A DNA stretch of 64,000 nt from Oryza sativa Japonica Group. Its lineage: Eukaryota > Streptophyta > Magnoliopsida > Poales > Poaceae. The translations under genes were made by a program, and so were the position numbers. Position 1 is the first letter of the stretch. Each line of letters opens with the position of its first letter. The stretch is taken from the NCBI RefSeq assembly GCF_034140825.1, contig NC_089038.1, forward strand, positions 20,449,501 to 20,513,500, written 5' to 3'. Under the pieces are notes generated by a model that was given only the letters and a program-made list of their open reading frames with translations, did no database searches and was not told the DNA's origin. Positions 12,821 through 24,913 of this stretch are shown here, piece by piece.

Positions 12821-15800
12821 ATGGAGGCGTGCTGCTGCTCGTCGTCGTCGGTGCCGTCCGCGTCCATCCTCGCCACGGGCGCCGGCCTCCGCCGCCGGTT
12901 CTCCCCTGCGGGGGCCGGCGGGGGTGGGAGGGCGGTGGCGGTTGCGGCAGGGCGACCGATCCGCGCGTCCGCGGCTCTGCTGGCCGCGCCCGCGCCGCGG
13001 CGGCGCGGGGGCGTCGTCGTGAGGGCGGTGTTCGAGCGGTTCACGGAGCGGGCGGTGAAGGCGGTGGTGTTCTCGCAGCGGGAGGCGCGCGGGATGGGGG
13101 ACGAGACGGTGGCGCCGCACCACCTGCTGCTGGGCCTCGTCGCGGAGGACCGGTCGCCGCTGGGGTTCCTCGCCTCGGGCGTCCGCGTCGAGCGCGCCCG
13201 CGAGGCGTGCCGCGCCGCCGTGGGCAAGGAAGGGCTCGCGCAGGCGCCGGTCGGGCTGGCCACGGACGTGCCCTTCTCGGGGGCCAGCAAGCGCGTCTTC
13301 GAGGCCGCCGTGGAGTTCTCCAGGAACATGGGATGCAACTTCATCTCGCCGGAGCACATTGCGCTCGGCCTCTTCAACCTGAACGATCCCACCACGAACA
13401 ACGTCCTTAAGAGGTTTGTGGTGATGTTCTCCTGTTCCATGTTTTCCCAAAAAAAAAAAATGCTTCCATATGATCCGCGATAGTGTGGTCAATGCATCAA
13501 CCACCTACGACCTTTTCATCGGCCAGTAAACAACAAACGATATTTTGGAAGTTTAGAGATGTGTATGCTCACAAACTAGAAAAATGAAGGCATCTTTATA
13601 TACCATTAGCTAATTCATTAGCCATGCAACCTGAAATGTAAATGAATTTGCACATCAGCAAGCTCACGTTGCGATGGATGTGGACTTCGCTAAGGATTTC
13701 CACTTAATAAAGAGAAAAATAAATAATTAGTGTACTTTTGCACATTTAGGGGTGTGCTTGGTCGAGGACGGTTGCTTTAGGAGTTGGGGTTTAATTCCTT
13801 AAAATCCTATAAACTTATACAATTCATCCCCGCTTAGTGTAGTTAATACCAATTCTCTGCATTCTCGTTTTGAATACAAATCCCACCACTAAACTTTCAT
13901 TGATTTTTTTTTCCTTTTACAATGATTGTCATTTTAGCTTAGGAGTAGATTCAAGTCAGCTAGCAAAGCAGGCACTTACCCGAGTCCAAGGGGAGCTTGC
14001 AAAGGATGGAAGAGAGCCTGTCGGATTATCTTCTTTTAAAGTGCGTGAGAAATTTACTCCTGGAGGTGGGAAGTCTGCAATTGTCAAATACTCGAATAAA
14101 AATAAAGGTCTGGTTTGACATCACTTTATTGAACTAATAGCTAGTACTATTCTTGATAGCACAGATGTAGAAAGGATGAACTTGCTCTTATTGTTATTTC
14201 AGAGAAGAGTGCACTGGCTCTATTTTGTCTAGACTTGACCATGCGAGCCAGTGGAGGATTGATTGATCCTGTTATTGGTCGCAAGGATGAGATTGAAAGA
14301 GTAGTTCAGATTATATGCCGCCGCACGAAAAACAATCCAATTCTTTTGGGCGAAGCAGGTGTTGGTAAGACTGCCATTGCTGAGGGTTTGGCCCATAAAA
14401 TTGCCAATGGAGATGTTCCTATTTTCCTCGTGGTAAGTTTTAGCTACAAGAGATGGATACAATCATGTTGGTTGCATAATTTTGCTTGCTCGATTGTACT
14501 TAATACCTGATAATTACCATTCATTGACATGGTTATGTAGGGAAAGCGTATATTATCATTGGATGTTGCTCTACTAATGGCTGGTGCTAAAGAGAGGGGT
14601 GAACTGGAAGCCAGAGTTACTAGTTTAATACGTGAAGTGCGCAAAGCAGGTTATCTGACATTCTGACTTGATGCATTACAAGATCCAAAACTTCCGTTCT
14701 TGGTCTTCAATCTTCAAAGAGCTCCAAAGTTTCATGCAGGTGATGTTATACTGTTCATTGATGAAGTCCATACTCTTATTGGGTCTGGGATTGCTGGAAG
14801 AGGAAGCAAAGGAGCTGGTCTTGATATTGCGAATTTGCTGAAGCCTGCACTGGCTAGAGGAGAATTGCAGGTATATGTCATGAAAAGGCATCCCTCAATC
14901 CATGTTGCCCATTTTGTTTCTCAAAACTACTTGATTCTTTTCTGGATTAGCAGCAATTGGTGCCTGGGTTTGCATCATTTTACCTACTGTCTAGGTGAAT
15001 ATCTATTTATCTAGTGGTGTGGAATGGCTAATTTAGTGCAGTTTCCAAACAGAAAATAATAGATAAATATAATTCAATAGGTAATCCCTTAAAAATAAAG
15101 TTAAATATGCCATACATGTGTTCCATTATTTGTATCATTGAAGTATTATGAATACCACTCTACCTGCAACCTGTTGACATACAACAATACTTATGCACAT
15201 CCTATCTATATTCAATTCTTTTTGTTAAAATAAGTTGCAATATATCCAAGTAACACTTGGTGCTAGGGCTTCAGTATTTAACTGACCCTTTCAGTACTGC
15301 TACACACACTCTTGATGTCCTTCCATGTGCACTTGAGGGATATTCCTTTGAAGAAGGATGTCTAGTCTCTAAAATGTTCATTAATATCATGGACATGATC
15401 TGTATGGACAACACCCGCTGTGAAGTATAATGGATTATTTTTGGTCATCTGCAATTGAGTGCAAAGTGTTCTCTACTATAAAAGGAACCAAGTTTATTTG
15501 TCCTTTCCCTATTGTGATGTATTTTTTTCGCAGTGTATTGCATCTACAACTCTGGATGAACACCGATTGCATTTTGATAAGGATAAGGCTTTGGCTCGCC
15601 GATTTCAGCCTGTTTTGGTGAATGAGCCTAGCCAGGTAATACAAATTTCAATTTCAGAAATCACTTGTCTCTTAGGGTTACCTTTCACTTAATCATTATC
15701 TCAATCTCTTGAACTCTCTGCTCTTGGGGATACCTTTCACTTGATCATTATTTCAAATCTCTTGAACTCTCTGCTCTTGGGGTTACCTTCCACTTGATCA

Positions 15801-18002
15801 TTATTTCAATTCTCTTGAACTCTCTGCAGGAGGATGCTGTGAAGATATTACTTGGTCTGCGTGAGAAGTATGAGACCTATCACAAATGCAAATACACTTT
15901 GGAAAGCATCAATGCAGCAGTTTATTTGTCAGCAAGATATATTGCTGACAGACATCTTCCCGATAAGGCCATTGATCTAATTGATGAAGCTGGCAGTAGA
16001 GCTAGGATGGAATCATTTAAAAGGAAGAAGGAGGAACAATGCTCTATTCTCTCAAAATCACCAGATGAGTACTGGCAAGAGATTAGAGCTGTCCAGAACA
16101 TGCATGAAGTGGTAATAGAAGATTAACAATACTCAATATGCTGTTGCAAAGATTTTTTTTTTGTTGATATGCTGATAGATTTTCAATGAATTAATATTTC
16201 ATTGCCCACCACTTTTCAGGCACTGACTAACAAGGTAAAATATTCTCTAAATCAGAATGACCAAGAGGATGCTGTTGATATTGAACTCGTGGGTGAGGAC
16301 AAAACAAGTCCAGCATCTATGCTATCAACTTCAACTGATAAGTAGGTTCTCTTTTCTCATCCAGACTAAACTCCCCATTCTGCAATCTAAGCACATAATA
16401 TTTACAATACATTTACAATGCAGACCATCTCTGGTTGGATCAGAGGAAATTGCAAGAGTCACATCATTGTGGTCAGGCATACCAGTTCAGCAGTTGACTG
16501 CAGATGAAAGAAAGCTTCTAGTAGGACTGGATGATGAACTCAGGAAACGTGTCATAGGTCAAGACGATGCTGTTCTAGCCATATCTAAAGCTGTGAAGAG
16601 ATCGCGTGTTGGCCTCAATGACCCTGACAGACCTATTGCTACACTAATTTTCTGTGGCCCAACAGGTGTTGGAAAAACTGAGCTCACGAAAGCTCTAGCA
16701 GCAAGTTATTTTGGATCTGTGGGTCACTCTTTGCTGGTTATATCCTTCTAATACTATTGAGTTCACAACATATTTCGTTGTTTTGAAAATGTTGCTTCTT
16801 TCATTTCACAGGAATCAGCTACTGTTAGGTTAGATATGAGTGAGTATATGGAGCGGCATGCTGTGAGCAAGTTGATAGGCTCTCCTCCAGGATACATGGG
16901 ATTTGGTGAAGGTGGTACTTTGACTGAAGCAGTCAGGAGAAAACCATTCACTGTGGTGTTGCTTGATGAAATAGAGAAAGCTCATCCTGATATTTTCAAT
17001 ATTCTTCTTCAAATATTCGAAGACGGTCATTTGACTGATTCACAGGTACTAGATATGAGATTTGTGATCTCATATCTGCAAATTATGCTGCATACCTCAT
17101 GCCTTGTCTATGAAATCGAGCATTTTGAATACTCAATAATATGATTGTCATGCCTCATCATCTTTATGCTAACTCTCAAATGTGAATTGCAGGGCCGGAG
17201 GGTTTCCTTCAAGAATACATTAATTGTGATGACATCAAATGTTGGTTCCACATCAATTTCTAATGGAAAGAGGAGCATAGGTTTCCAGACACAAACTGAT
17301 ACTGAAGAAAAGTCATATGCTGCAATGAAATCTTTGGTAATGGAAGAACTGAAGGCATTTTTCCGTCCCGAATTGCTCAATAGAATTGATGAAGTGGTTG
17401 TGTTCCACCCTCTTGAGAAAACTCAGGCATGTTGCTTTTATAGATACTGCACTTGCATATTGCCTTGTACTTTTGTTAATACTGTGAGTTTAGAAATGCT
17501 ACCACTCCATAACGAAAACAAACAAAATATTCATCTTGTTGCGATACCTTTTGCTCACATAGAGTAGAATCGCCCTTATATCCGTTCCTTCTGTTCCCTT
17601 GTAGCACGTTGTGCTATAAATTTCTACATGTTCAGGCAACCAACGCAAATGCCTGATGTAAGCCACTGACACTTGCCTGACAATTTGCAGATGCTGGCTA
17701 TTCTCAATATAATGCTGCAAGAGGTGAAGGGTAGGATTTTAGCCCTTGGGATTGGCCTAGAGGTGTCTGATTCCATGAAGGACCTGATTTCTCAGCATGG
17801 GTACGACAAGAGCTACGGTGCACGGCCACTAAGAAGAGCCGTCACTCAGCTGGTTGAGGATGTTATCAGCGAAGCAATTCTGTCTGGTCAGTTCAAGCCT
17901 GGTGACACCATAATGGTGGACACTGATGCCACGGGGAAACCTTGCTTGAGCCGACTGAATGATCAGACCGTCCAATTATCCGATCCGACACCAACACTTT
18001 GA
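12821..18002 (+). CDS. CLPD1: ClpD1, chloroplast Hsp100/Clp AAA+ chaperone
   Basis: Twelve exons: 12821-13413, 13938-14107, 14203-14432, 14541-14649, 14740-14870, 15534-15635, 15830-16111, 16220-16341, 16424-16718, 16812-17045, 17193-17426 and 17691-18002, giving 937 aa with all phases closing. Residues 1 to about 67 are a Ser/Ala/Arg-rich plastid transit peptide. [12 protein letters not shown] begins the double Clp N-domain. The first AAA+ module has Walker A GEAGVGKT (residues 304-311) and Walker [12 protein letters not shown]. The second has GPTGVGKT (658-665) and [28 protein letters not shown] lies near the C-terminal D2 small domain. ClpD (ERD1 in Arabidopsis) is a stress- and senescence-linked partner of the stromal Clp protease. 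The start is the first ATG, followed by [10 protein letters not shown]. Introns 2 onward are AT-rich. Intron 11 uses a GC donor and intron 6 ends in a tandem repeat. I recall this as rice ClpD1. Confidence 0.97.
15671..15829 (+). repeat. Three-unit tandem repeat ending at the splice acceptor of ClpD1 intron 6
   Basis: Units of 52-54 bp start at 15671, 15723 and 15776. Each runs from CTT(A/G)GGG through ACCTTTCACTT and ATCATTAT to CTTGAACTCTCTGC. The first two units end in GCTC where the third ends in the acceptor GCAG at 15829, so only the last copy provides a usable AG. Confidence 0.92.
17427..17690 (+). other. GC-AG intron in ClpD1 (intron 11)
   Basis: Exon 11 must end ACTCAG because the frame continues into ATGCTGGCTATT after TTTGCAG. 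The intron then begins GCATGT rather than GTATGT. The nearest GT, two bases further on, would shift the frame. Confidence 0.85.
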
Positions 18003-18853
18003 AGGTTCAAACACCCTATGTATATTCGTGATTTACTCATTTATTCTTCCACACCGATAAGCAAGCTTCTTGTGCATGCATAGGTTCCATAGTTCATGTA
18101 CATAGCCTCCACATGCTGGAATTTCTCCATGCATATAATGTAAATTTGAATCTAACATCAACTGTACATATCATTGAATTTCAAAAGGTACTTGAACCAT
18201 TTACATGATTAGATGGTCCAATACGCATCCATTTGCTGCTGTGTCCATCTAGTTGATTTACGCATCACTGGAAGTGGACTTGGGTTCTGAAGGTTTTCAA
18301 CCTTCACATTACCTGGGAACTGCATTACTCCATTCAGTCTACAGTAATACGAAAAGACCATCTTGGCCAAGCAGCTTTAGTTCTCTTAAAGAACTTACCT
18401 CTGAAGAAATTGCAAGATACACTCCACACACCGGGATAACTTGGAAAAGGCCCAATAGATTATTAACTTATAACATACACAACTTATGGAAAGTGTTCTA
18501 TCTTGACTTGCCCAATTGGAAATATCAACCACTCAGCATAAGATTCAACCGTTCAAGACTAAAAACAGGAAGCTAGTAATTCGAGGGTAACTTCAGTGCA
18601 TATCATCCATCTAAATTTATCATAGTTTGATGACTACAAAAACGTCTATGAGCTATCTTTTCCAATCACACTTCTGCCTAAAGAGCTCATCCTTGAAATA
18701 GCTAGATTGTACTTCCAAGAACACGATTTTATGCAACTTGAGGAAAAGCTGGTGCCAACAGGCTGTGGCAATCGATTTAAGTTGATTTCGTTAACTCAGG
18801 GTCTCTGCAAAAGTCGTGTGACGAAAATTATATCAGATCAATGAAACTAAATG
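18003..18853. other. Convergent 3' regions of ClpD1 and the HP30-type gene
   Basis: Holds both 3' untranslated regions. A 107-codon open frame at 18253-18576 has no recognisable domain and sits where untranslated sequence is expected, so I do not call it a gene. Confidence 0.6.
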
Positions 18854-21174
18854 CTACATACCAGAAATTTGTACAGCTGTTCCAAACCTTTGAATGTGAT
18901 CAAGGATGAGAAGTCTGGGACCAGGGGGGATCTTCACATCTCTAAGTGCACTGGATCAATATAAACATAGAATTTTATTATTGGTAAGGACAACTTTTTG
19001 GCATATAGAATTTTATTATTGGTAAGGACAATTTTTTGGCATATCAATATTTTTTTTAAATACTTATGTTTTTTCATCTACTGTAGGAAATAAATTGAAT
19101 AAAAAATATATATACCTGTCATTGAGTAGGGGCAATGTTTGATCAGTAAGAAGACCCTTCTTGAAATTCTTCTCATAGTTCTGAAGCCCTAATTGTTTCA
19201 ACATATTTCTCCCACGGGAATAGTATATATCTTCACTCGGTGGCTGCGAAAATTTCTGACCAATCTACAAAATAGATTTGTAGGCAAAAAGAATTACAAC
19301 TGATATCAAATTTATCGCTAAAAAGGATAGTACCAATGGGCCCTAAATCCTAATCCACTGACAGGACATCAAACAAAAATATCAACTAGTTGCAATGCAC
19401 ATGTCTAATGTCAAGTACTAATGAAATTGGTACTCACATCCAGTACTAAAATCTTGAGATAATTCAAGTTGTATAAAAATGGCTTTCATTAGAAAGAGAA
19501 ACATTGAAATTCTTACCATGAAAAAACCACCTTGAAATACTGCAAAAGCTACACCAGTTGTAATTGCATTAGCAACTGGATTTGGAGACCCCATTCCACT
19601 CACAATGGAGAATAAAGCGCCAGAACCAAACGCTGCTGCCATGCTATCGAAATGAGCACTTGTCAATCACGCAGGTGAAAAAAAAATCAAGTAATCAACA
19701 CGATTTATATAGATAGTCAATAATCAGCCTTCCAAACTTGTAATATACCCTTCTGGTGATAGAGTCGGCATTTCTTTTTCGGTTTTCAGCACTAATTTAT
19801 AAATTAGTTTCTTAACTAGTAAAGCATTTAAAGTTTATCATAAGACCCGTAGATGCTTTTGTTATGTTTCTATCTTGAGTTTGTTGAAGATTACAAAATG
19901 TACTCGCACCAGTGAGTCAAGTCTTGCTCATTTTGATTTAAGCAGTATAATTTCTTAGGTAGATTTTTCATAAAAACACAGACACGTGGCTTTCAGGTTT
20001 CTTACATCTAATATTAGTCAGTCATGAGTGGCTTACACCAATATTAATTTGACAAAAGAAAAAATCTTAGAAACTCAAACTAGTAGTTATATCGACAACT
20101 GGTAAGCAACTCACATGTGGGAAAGAAAGAAAGGGAATATAGTATATATGAACAGAATAAGATGCATTCGTGCAATAAGTGTACTGGCTTTGCTGCTACT
20201 AACGAGTATTTACATGACAGTAAAATAGAACTTGTGAACCCTCACCTGCCCTGGACATCCTCCACTCCTCTTATCCTTCTCATAACACAAGATATTCCTG
20301 CATTAGCACCAGTCATGACGGCAAAGTTTCGGGCTTGCACCAGTGGTCCACCTGCCAAAGCCTGAAATACACACAAAAAAAAGATCCCGTTATTCTGATT
20401 GCTTAGAGGAGAACACAGAATGGTTCCTTTGCAGTTCTTTACATCAAGGATACTGATATAGTGCGACCTTTTAGCTCTACACAGACAATCTTGAGGAACA
20501 ATAAAGACTATTGCACCAGTAAAACAAATCAAAGCAGAGTGTTTGCTTTCTTAAAATGCTACCACATGCATACAAAAAGCACCCATCTTCCTTTTCTTTA
20601 ATAAAGTTTGCTTCCTTCGGGAATTGCATCATTATTCTCAAATTTGAACAAAAGAACCCCGACATTGTCGATGCATACCAGATAACCAGTTACCGTCGGT
20701 GCTTTATCAAGAAATGTTTGGTCGCTTTATATTCTACTATAATCCTCAACAAGCATCCAAGAAATATTAAATTTGTTTACTGCGCCCCTATTATTCCTAT
20801 TATTATTGAGTATACTGTATAACTACGAGATGTATAGTATAGGAAGAAGACGAGACCTGCGCCTGCTTGAAGGAGGCGAGGGCGTTGGGGTCGGCCCCGG
20901 GCGGCGGCTGCGGCACGGGGAACGGCGACCCGCCGTCCGGCGCGAGCGTGCCCATCAGCCCGCCGAGGGCGCCGCCCTGCACGGCCCCGACGGCGGTGGC
21001 GACGGCGGCCTCGACGTGCGTGGGCTGCTTCGCCAGCCACGCCCGCAGGCCGGCCTCCAGGGTCTTGACGCGGTCGGTCAGCTCCGCGAGCGGGTTGGCC
21101 CCACCCCGCGCCGCCGCCTGCGCCGACGCCATCACCACCAGCGGCCGCCTCTTCTGCTGCCCCATCCCTTCCAT
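18854..21174 (-). CDS. Tim17/Tim22/Tim23 family protein with SAM domain (HP30-type organellar import channel)
   Basis: Five exons on the minus strand: 20857-21174, 20246-20361, 19517-19643, 19116-19264 and 18854-18950, giving 268 aa, close to the roughly 260 aa of Arabidopsis HP30 proteins. The start MEGMGQQKRRPL was chosen as the first ATG of the frame near the coding signal; MGQQ or MASAQ further in are alternatives. The glycine-rich stretch ATAVGAVQGGALGGLMGTL opens the four-helix Tim17-like core. It continues with RNFAVMTGANAGISCVMRRI and GSGALFSIVSG, and ends with VAFAVFQGGFF. The C-terminal part, from YYSRGRNMLKQLGL to LDHIQRFGTAV, reads as a SAM domain. In Arabidopsis HP30-1 and HP30-2 act in the chloroplast inner envelope, importing proteins without cleavable transit peptides. 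Family assignment is strong; the organelle is inferred from homology. Confidence 0.92.
18967..19042. repeat. Near-perfect 38-bp direct duplication in the last intron of the HP30-type gene
   Basis: ATAGAATTTTATTATTGGTA followed by AGGACAA(C/T)TTTTTGGCAT occurs at 18967-19004 and again at 19005-19042 with one base difference, indicating a recent tandem duplication. Confidence 0.9.
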
Positions 21175-21510
21175 CTCGCCGCCCGCGCCCGCGCCCGCGC
21201 TCGCCTCGACGACGAGAGGGATTGGAGGTGGGGTTGGGGGGGCGGGGAGAAATGGGAAAAGATAGCTGTTGGGTTGCGGGGCGGCTGGTTTATCCCCTCG
21301 GATGCTCCGCTCGGCGCTCGCTATAAACCCTCCGCGGCGTCGACGAATTTTCCTCGCGACCAGCTCACTTCTACCCACCCGCCTCTCGTGGATCACATGG
21401 GCCGGTTCTTCTGGGCTGGGGGGTGGCACGTTTCTGGGCTGTGTGTTCATACTGGCCTGTGTTGATCTGCTCCTGGACTCCAGGGAAGTAGGGGATCGGC
21501 GTCCTTTGCA

Positions 21511-23775
21511 GGAATAAGTCTACTTTTCCTCCCTCATCTTATGCCCCTGGTTGAATCACATCCCTCGGCTGCAAAACTGGGTATAACACATCCCCCAACT
21601 TCAAAAACCGGTGCAAATAGAATCCCCCGGTGGTTTTAATAGCGGTTTCATCCTACATAGCACTTACGTAGCGGGTTGACTTGGTTTTCATCTTACATAG
21701 CATCAACGTGGCGCTTACGTGGCATTAAATTTTAAAAAAAAACAAAACGGGACCCAAATGTCATTGAGTAAAACAATAAAAGTAAATATTGGGCCCACGT
21801 GTTAGTTCATCTTTCTCTTTCCGTTTCTTAGCCACATGTCTCCGTAGGGGTGAAAACGGATCGGATAATATCTGATCCGATCCGCTTCGAATCCGTTCGA
21901 AACGAGGATATGGTATGGGCTTTTCGAAATCCGGGGGATACGGATGCGGATAGTATGAGATGGATGCGGATGCGGATGCGGATATGGTGTCTCTAAAATC
22001 CGACATTATGTGATAAGCCGTTTGCCGGATAATCCGAGATTATCAACATATATAACCACTCTATCTATTCTATATAACATAAGTTGGTACATCCAATGCC
22101 CTAATTCATTAATTAACATAGATTTTTAAGTCTAAGGCTTTTATCGTCTCATGTCACACTCACGTAGCTATATTTTTTATATTATGGACATCATGTATTC
22201 ATGTTGTTTAGCACTTAATCATATACTTATTACGATGGGTCATTTATGGATTATTGTATTATTGTTCCTGAGATTGCTAACTCGATTTTGCATTGATTGC
22301 ATATACACGTAACATCCGATAAATTTAATCCATTTTCAAACCGATTCCGCACTATTTCTGACATCCGAAACAATCCGCTCCGCATCCGCATCCGTACAAT
22401 ATCCGCACCTGCTCCGAATCGGCTTAAAAATTATGGTTTAGGATATGGTATGACCATTATCTGTCCAAATCCGCTCCGTTTTCATCCCTATGTCTCCGCA
22501 GAGTGATAGGGGATGGATGCCGTCATGCCGGCGAGGGAGCGCTCGGCGGCGAGCGGCGGTGTATGGCAGCAGTGGCGGCTGTGGGACGGAGAGCAACAAC
22601 GCGAAGGCGAAGACGAGGTGCGCGAAAGTGGAAGTGGGCTCTGCGCCGCGGAAGTGGGATCAGCGTTCATCACCACCGCCATCTACTATGCCGGTGGCGT
22701 CGGGGGCAGGAGCCCCTTCTTCCCTCATCCACCTCGCTTGCCCCCGCCCCCGCCCCTCCCCTGCCGCCGCTCCTCATCTCTGGGACAATCCTGTACCGGT
22801 GCGGAAGAGGAGCCCATGACGTTGGCGACCCCGGTGGAGCCATGGAGGACGACGAGAAGGAGGCGCCGGCGCGCGCGACCGCGACTGCCGGGTGCACGGG
22901 CGGAGGCAGAGCTTGTGCAGCGCCGGAGCCTAGAGCCTGGAGGAGGCCATCGGCTTCCGCCAGGAGACGCAGATGGACCTCGTCACCTCGCTCCAGCGCC
23001 TCATACCGACCTCGTCCCCTCCCTCGACCGCTCTCGCTGCATCATCGCCTGACCGCCCCTTTGCTCCCATCCCGAACCCCGACGCCGGCCACGGCAAGAG
23101 CCCCGCCGCCTCAAGACCCACCACCGCCGCTCTCTCCGAGACCAAGTGCGCTCCACCCGCTGTAAGACCTCGCCCTGATCCTCCCCTGCCTCTGTCGCTG
23201 CTACCCCCGGCGGCCTCGACGTTGTGCGCACCATGGTCGTCGTGTGCCTCCTGGAGCTCGTCCCCTTCGCCGAGATCAACACCGCACCACTCGCGCGTCG
23301 CCTGCAACGGAGAGCTCATTCGCCAGCGAGGTCTAGCGGACTGCTCTCGCTGACCTAGTCGTCGAACTCGGTGGCTTGGCCGCCTCCATTGTAGTCCTCG
23401 TCCTCTGGCGGACTTCGCCTCGCCATCGCTGCCGCCATCCACCGGTCACTACCAATTGCTATCCACCTGAAGAGAGAGAAAAGGAAGAGGGAGGAGAAAG
23501 GGTAGCTGACACGTGGGCCCAAAATTTTTTGTATTGTTTTACGCACTTACATGTGGGTCCATTTAGATTTGTTTTTATTTTAGTGCCATGCATGCGCCAC
23601 GTCGATTCCACGTAGGATAAAGACCAAGTCAATCCGCCACGTAGTCCGAAACCACTGGGGGAGTCGATTTGCAACAATTTTAAAAGTTGGGGGATGAGTT
23701 ATACCCGGTTTTACGGTTGAGAAATGCAATTCAACTAGAGTCATGAGTTGTGGGAATCAAAATAGACTTATTTCC
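21511..23775. mobile_element. Mutator-like element (possible Pack-MULE), 2265 bp, with 9-bp target duplication
   Basis: Flanked by the 9-bp direct repeat TCCTTTGCA (21502-21510 and 23776-23784). Termini GGAATAAGTCTACTTTTCC and the inverse of GACTTATTTCC begin inverted repeats that extend about 200 bp inward; both arms carry phrases such as GGGTATAA, CATCCCCCAACTT and TGACTTGGT. A hAT-like element (21845-22490) is nested inside the left half. The remaining interior, about 22500-23460, is very GC-rich with open frames on both strands, as in gene fragments captured by Pack-MULEs, but I could not name a source gene. No transposase is present. Confidence 0.85.
21845..22490. mobile_element. Non-autonomous hAT-like element, 646 bp, with 8-bp target duplication
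   Basis: Flanked by the 8-bp direct repeat TGTCTCCG (21837-21844 and 22491-22498). Termini TAGGGGTGAAAACGGATCGG and the inverse of CCGCTCCGTTTTCATCCCTA are near-complementary. The interior near both ends is built from degenerate GGATGCGGATACGGAT-type units and their inverse, probably transposase-binding subterminal repeats. No transposase is encoded. It lies inside the Mutator-like element, so it is the younger insertion. Confidence 0.9.
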
Positions 23776-24598
23776 TCCTTTGCATGTTGTTTTGGATACG
23801 CTGGGCTGGCTTACGGGGCAGCTTTAACGGGTGTGGTTTATAAGCCGAAGACACGTTAAAAACGAAAAGTAATTTTAGTGTAGGATTTTATAATTTTTTA
23901 AATCATAATACAAACACAAGCGCTTATATAAATATATTCATACTCACCTCTATAAACTCATACACGTACAAATGTCCTATTGATGTGAGCACATTTGAAA
24001 AGACCTGCATATCTAGATATTCACGAAATCACTATAGACGTCTTGTTACCGATTGGTATGTTTCATACTACTGAAAGAATAATTAAGTATATTTGTAATT
24101 ATATCGTCTAAAAAACATTGTTGATAAATAAAAGGTAATGAAAGAAAAATACTTGATCGAATTAATTATGTTCTGGTATGCACAACAGCTGTGAAGTACT
24201 TTGAGATACTAGAATTCAAATTTTAATACATATTATAGGGTTGTTTATTTTGAAATGGAGCGGAGGTAGTGCCCACGCAGGTACATTTTTAGTAACAATT
24301 CAGTGAGGTTAACTGATTTATCATTAGTCCTCTATATATTATCATGTGTTGGGGAACAGTACATATACTGGTAATATATGGGTTTGGGATGCAACTGCTA
24401 CGTGTGTAGTCGTTTTTTCAAACATATTTTATATAGTAATAATCAAAGAAAAGTTACTTTTGTTCTTGAATTTAAAATTGTCTGGGCCAGCTCAAACAAA
24501 TAAGGGCCAATGGTCCAATTATAATTAGATATGCATATCTTCAACAATTAGGTCTCTTTATCCAATTGTACAGCGATACTTGGAGAGTTCGTAGGTAC

Positions 24599-24842
24599 CG
24601 TTGGAATGAATTATCCGCCTTTCCCTATCAGCTTAAGCTTTTGGGTTGAACTGGTCAGTACATGCAACTTAATATGGTATCAGAGCCAGAGGTCTCGAGT
24701 TCGAATTCTGGCTGGCGCGCAATTAAATAAAATAATTGCAGCTCGCGTGAAGGGGAGTGTTGGAGTGTATAAAGTGAATTGCCCACCTTTCCCTATCAGC
24801 TTAGGCTTTTAGGTGCAACTGGCTGGTGCATGTAACTTAATA
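24599..24842. mobile_element. Tiny LTR element (SMART/TRIM type), fossil, about 244 bp
   Basis: Two similar terminal repeats of roughly 80 bp (about 24599-24675 and 24758-24842) flank a primer-binding-site sequence TGGTATCAGAGC, which matches the 3' end of initiator tRNA-Met, and a purine-rich stretch AAGGGGAG before the second repeat. The 5-bp direct repeat GGTAC flanks it (24594-24598 and 24843-24847). It has no coding capacity and depends on other elements. The two terminal repeats have diverged clearly, so the insertion is old. Confidence 0.8.
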
Positions 24843-24913
24843 GGTACGAATTTTTTCAACTTAGGTTGCGTTCTTTACCTCCGGTACGAATTGGATCTGG
24901 ATTTTTCAACTTA

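Noticed and set aside
18253-18576. A 107-codon plus-strand open frame after ClpD1
   Set aside because: No domain, low-complexity-free but unfamiliar sequence, located where 3' untranslated sequence of two convergent genes is expected.
22503-23353. Overlapping 126-220 codon frames
   Set aside because: They lie in the GC-rich interior of the Mutator-like element; I could not match them to a known protein, so they are not called as genes.
24680-24720. tRNA-like sequence (GGTATCAGAGC followed by GAGTTCGAATTC)
   Set aside because: The first part is a retroelement primer-binding site and the following TTCGAA resemblance lacks a cloverleaf; it belongs to the small LTR fossil.
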